Assembly: GCA_027315065.1 (NCBI GenBank)
Contig: DAHUYT010000008.1
Coordinates: forward strand, 1-33,963
Reading direction: 5' to 3'
Length of the DNA stretch: 33,963 nt
Source: Nitrososphaerota archaeon
GTDB taxonomy: Archaea; Thermoproteota; Nitrososphaeria; Nitrososphaerales; Nitrosopumilaceae
In this document: piece after piece, positions 32,735-33,963 of the stretch
Layout: each line of letters starts with the position of its first letter
Numbering within the stretch: position 1 is the stretch's first letter
Made by a program: the position numbers and the translations under genes
The notes under the pieces: generated by a model
The model's input: the letters and a program-made list of their open reading frames with translations, nothing else
Databases searched by the model: none
Told to the model about the DNA's origin: nothing

Positions 32735-33047
32735 TATTTCAGTGTGTAACGCACATATAAAAATAACATCTGTCGTTCTCATTGACAGTAGTTCAGAATT
32801 ACTTTTGTATTACGTAGTTGAGACCAGATGTCGTTATAATTTGACATTTAATCGTGTAAGAATTCCAATTTTGATAATAAAATTGTGGTTTGATAAAAAA
32901 CTTCGCATTTATTTAACTGAAGTACTGTTCGTGGGTAATAATAGAATAACTAGCTATTAAGATTAACAAAAAGATATACCATTCTAAGCGATCACCAAAT
33001 GAGTCTTGTATCAAATAGGGCAAATCTATCATGAGAGGAAATAGCAT
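32735..33047. other. Gap with promoters and two mini-ORFs before the replication operon
   Basis: GATATACC at about 32973-32980 is a TATA-like box. An ATG about 23 nt downstream (32999) opens an 11-codon frame ending at 33034, which overlaps by ATGA an 8-codon frame (33031-33057), which in turn overlaps the 31-residue frame at 33048. No other gene is visible. Confidence 0.35.
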
Positions 33048-33143
33048 ATGCGAGTAACTAGATCAAATGATCAGAGTAAATGGTTAATAGAATTGATCGA
33101 TCGATCCCTTAGAGACCTAATGGAGGATCATGAAGTAAATTGA
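33048..33143 (+). CDS. 31-residue mini-protein coupled to GINS
   Basis: From ATG 33048 a 31-residue frame runs, amphipathic and helical in its second half (WLIELIDRSLRDLMED). Its stop TGA overlaps the TTG start of the GINS gene by 4 nt, the overlap pattern of coupled genes. It may be a leader peptide or a tiny partner of the replication complex; no family is recognised. Confidence 0.4.
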   Translation: MRVTRSNDQSKWLIELIDRSLRDLMEDHEVN

Positions 33144-33655
33144 ACATCTCAGAACTAATCCAGATGCATAGTATAGGATATAGACTACAGGATGTCAAAG
33201 TCAGCTTTGGATATGATCTCAAGATAGACGCACCAGAAGTATCCATTGATGCTAAACATGGTGAAATTTTGAGTACGCCAAGATGGGTAGCTGAAGTGTT
33301 ATCGTCAGAAAAACTTGCTGAAGTGCAGGATACTGATATGGTAGTAGCTTTGAAGCAAGCTATCGTAAAAGAAAATGTACAGGGTGATTTTGATCTTTCT
33401 ACCCTCGAACCAGAATTTTACATAAAAATGAATTTATTCATGCAAAGACTACCCCAGCAAGACCGTGATAAAATAGAAAGTATGTTAAATTCACTTATTC
33501 GTAAAAGACAAGGGAAGATAATTAGATTGGCAGATTCATCCAAGATGGCTACTGAATTAGCAAAGAAACTGACAGTCGAAGAGCGAGCTCTATTTGATTA
33601 TATTCACGATAACAGTGCAGAATTTAAAAAACAAGTCATAGGTGATAAAAAGTGA
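33140..33655 (+). CDS. GINS complex subunit, BA-type (Gins23-like)
   Basis: The 171-residue protein has a short beta domain first (KVSFGYDLKID, GEILSTPRWVAEVLSS), then a helical domain with LEPEFYIKMNLFMQRLP, LIRKRQGKIIRLAD and KLTVEERALFDYI. This B-then-A order and the P-x-W and R-x-x-K-I-x-x-L-A motifs match archaeal Gins23/Psf2-3. GINS activates the MCM helicase together with GAN/Cdc45, and MCM follows directly with overlapping stop and start, supporting the call. Start is TTG 33140. Confidence 0.75.
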   Translation: MNISELIQMHSIGYRLQDVKVSFGYDLKIDAPEVSIDAKHGEILSTPRWVAEVLSSEKLAEVQDTDMVVALKQAIVKENVQGDFDLSTLEPEFYIKMNLFMQRLPQQDRDKIESMLNSLIRKRQGKIIRLADSSKMATELAKKLTVEERALFDYIHDNSAEFKKQVIGDKK

Positions 33656-33963
33656 CCATGCAGTCTGAATCTATCTCATCGAGCAAGCTTCAGGATCAGG
33701 TAAGGGAATTCCTAAGTCAATTCAAGGATAAATCCAATTCATACAAGTATGTTGACGAAATTGATCAGATGATGTCAAAGAAAATCCAATACATTGTGGT
33801 AGATTACAATGATCTGGTATCATACCAAGAAATTGAATCTGTTTTCAATGTTGAACCAGATGAAATTCTTCACGCCTTTAGCGGAGCAATCAAAGATATT
33901 CTCAAGGAAAGATTTCCACAATATGCGGAAAAAATCCGTCACGATATCAGAGTAAGGATCTCA
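33652..33963 (+). CDS. mcm: MCM replicative helicase (N-terminal part, cut by window end)
   Basis: The frame runs from GTG 33652 (or ATG 33658) to the window end. The N-terminal domain of MCM is recognisable: IQYIVVDYNDLVSYQEIESVFNVEPDEILHAF, then KERFPQYAEKIRHDIRVRI. The AAA+ ATPase part is outside the window. The start overlaps the GINS stop by 4 nt. Its place after GINS is a known archaeal arrangement. Confidence 0.85.
   Translation, partial: MTMQSESISSSKLQDQVREFLSQFKDKSNSYKYVDEIDQMMSKKIQYIVVDYNDLVSYQEIESVFNVEPDEILHAFSGAIKDILKERFPQYAEKIRHDIRVRIS

Overview
The window is chromosomal DNA of an archaeon of the Nitrososphaerota (Thaumarchaeota), most likely an ammonia-oxidising Nitrosopumilales/Nitrosotalea-like lineage; that placement is inference. 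Supporting it are the archaeal information-processing genes (L7Ae, S28e, L24e, L37e, LSm, aIF5B, aIF6, RfcS, GINS, MCM, archease), TATA boxes about 23-30 nt before start codons with little or no leader, frequent TTG/GTG starts, zinc-type ferredoxins, and a secreted protein ending in the PEFG-CTERM signature known from this phylum.

Region 1 (1-3460) looks like the end of an integrated element. A tyrosine integrase abuts the 3' end of a tRNA-Val gene and points away from it. Behind it lie a small protein with an HEFxDY motif, a stand-alone Spo11/TopoVI-A-like toprim protein with a 12-bp palindrome just before its start, and an overlapping pair of a small helical protein and a PIN-domain protein cut by the window edge (VapBC-like). 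No second attachment site is visible.

Region 2 (3545-9245) is core and accessory metabolism: a GT28-like glycosyltransferase, aspartate kinase and a branched-chain aminotransferase, interspersed with very small genes (a 45-residue basic protein, a two-TM protein, two tandem zinc-binding miniproteins). Region 3 (8706-11850) is a surface-protein and scar region: a PEFG-CTERM protein, a membrane-anchored Ig-like protein, a seven-bladed propeller built from near-identical 126-bp repeats, then a chimera of a transposase N-terminus and an integrase C-terminus beside tRNA-Ala.

Region 4 (11926-17421): a dihydroorotase-family gene broken by one extra T, followed on the minus strand by a compact run purU - creatininase-family - LSm - L37e - coiled-coil protein - rpiA; then a small zinc protein and tRNA-Leu. 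Region 5 (17468-25268): phosphoglucosamine mutase-like gene, the archaeal translation operon L7Ae-S28e-L24e-ndk-aIF5B (with a leaderless 11-codon upstream ORF overlapping the L7Ae start), thioredoxin, archease, hisS and aIF6.

Region 6 (25398-28590): two tandem zinc/seven-iron-type ferredoxins with matching promoters, tRNA-Ser, decayed small genes, a DUF488 protein and a partner of unknown function. Region 7 (28589-33963): a pyruvate-oxidase-like ThDP enzyme, RfcS, a secreted pentapeptide-repeat protein, and the start of a replication operon, GINS then MCM, preceded by a chain of overlapping mini-ORFs. All assignments come from reading motifs by eye; no database search was run.
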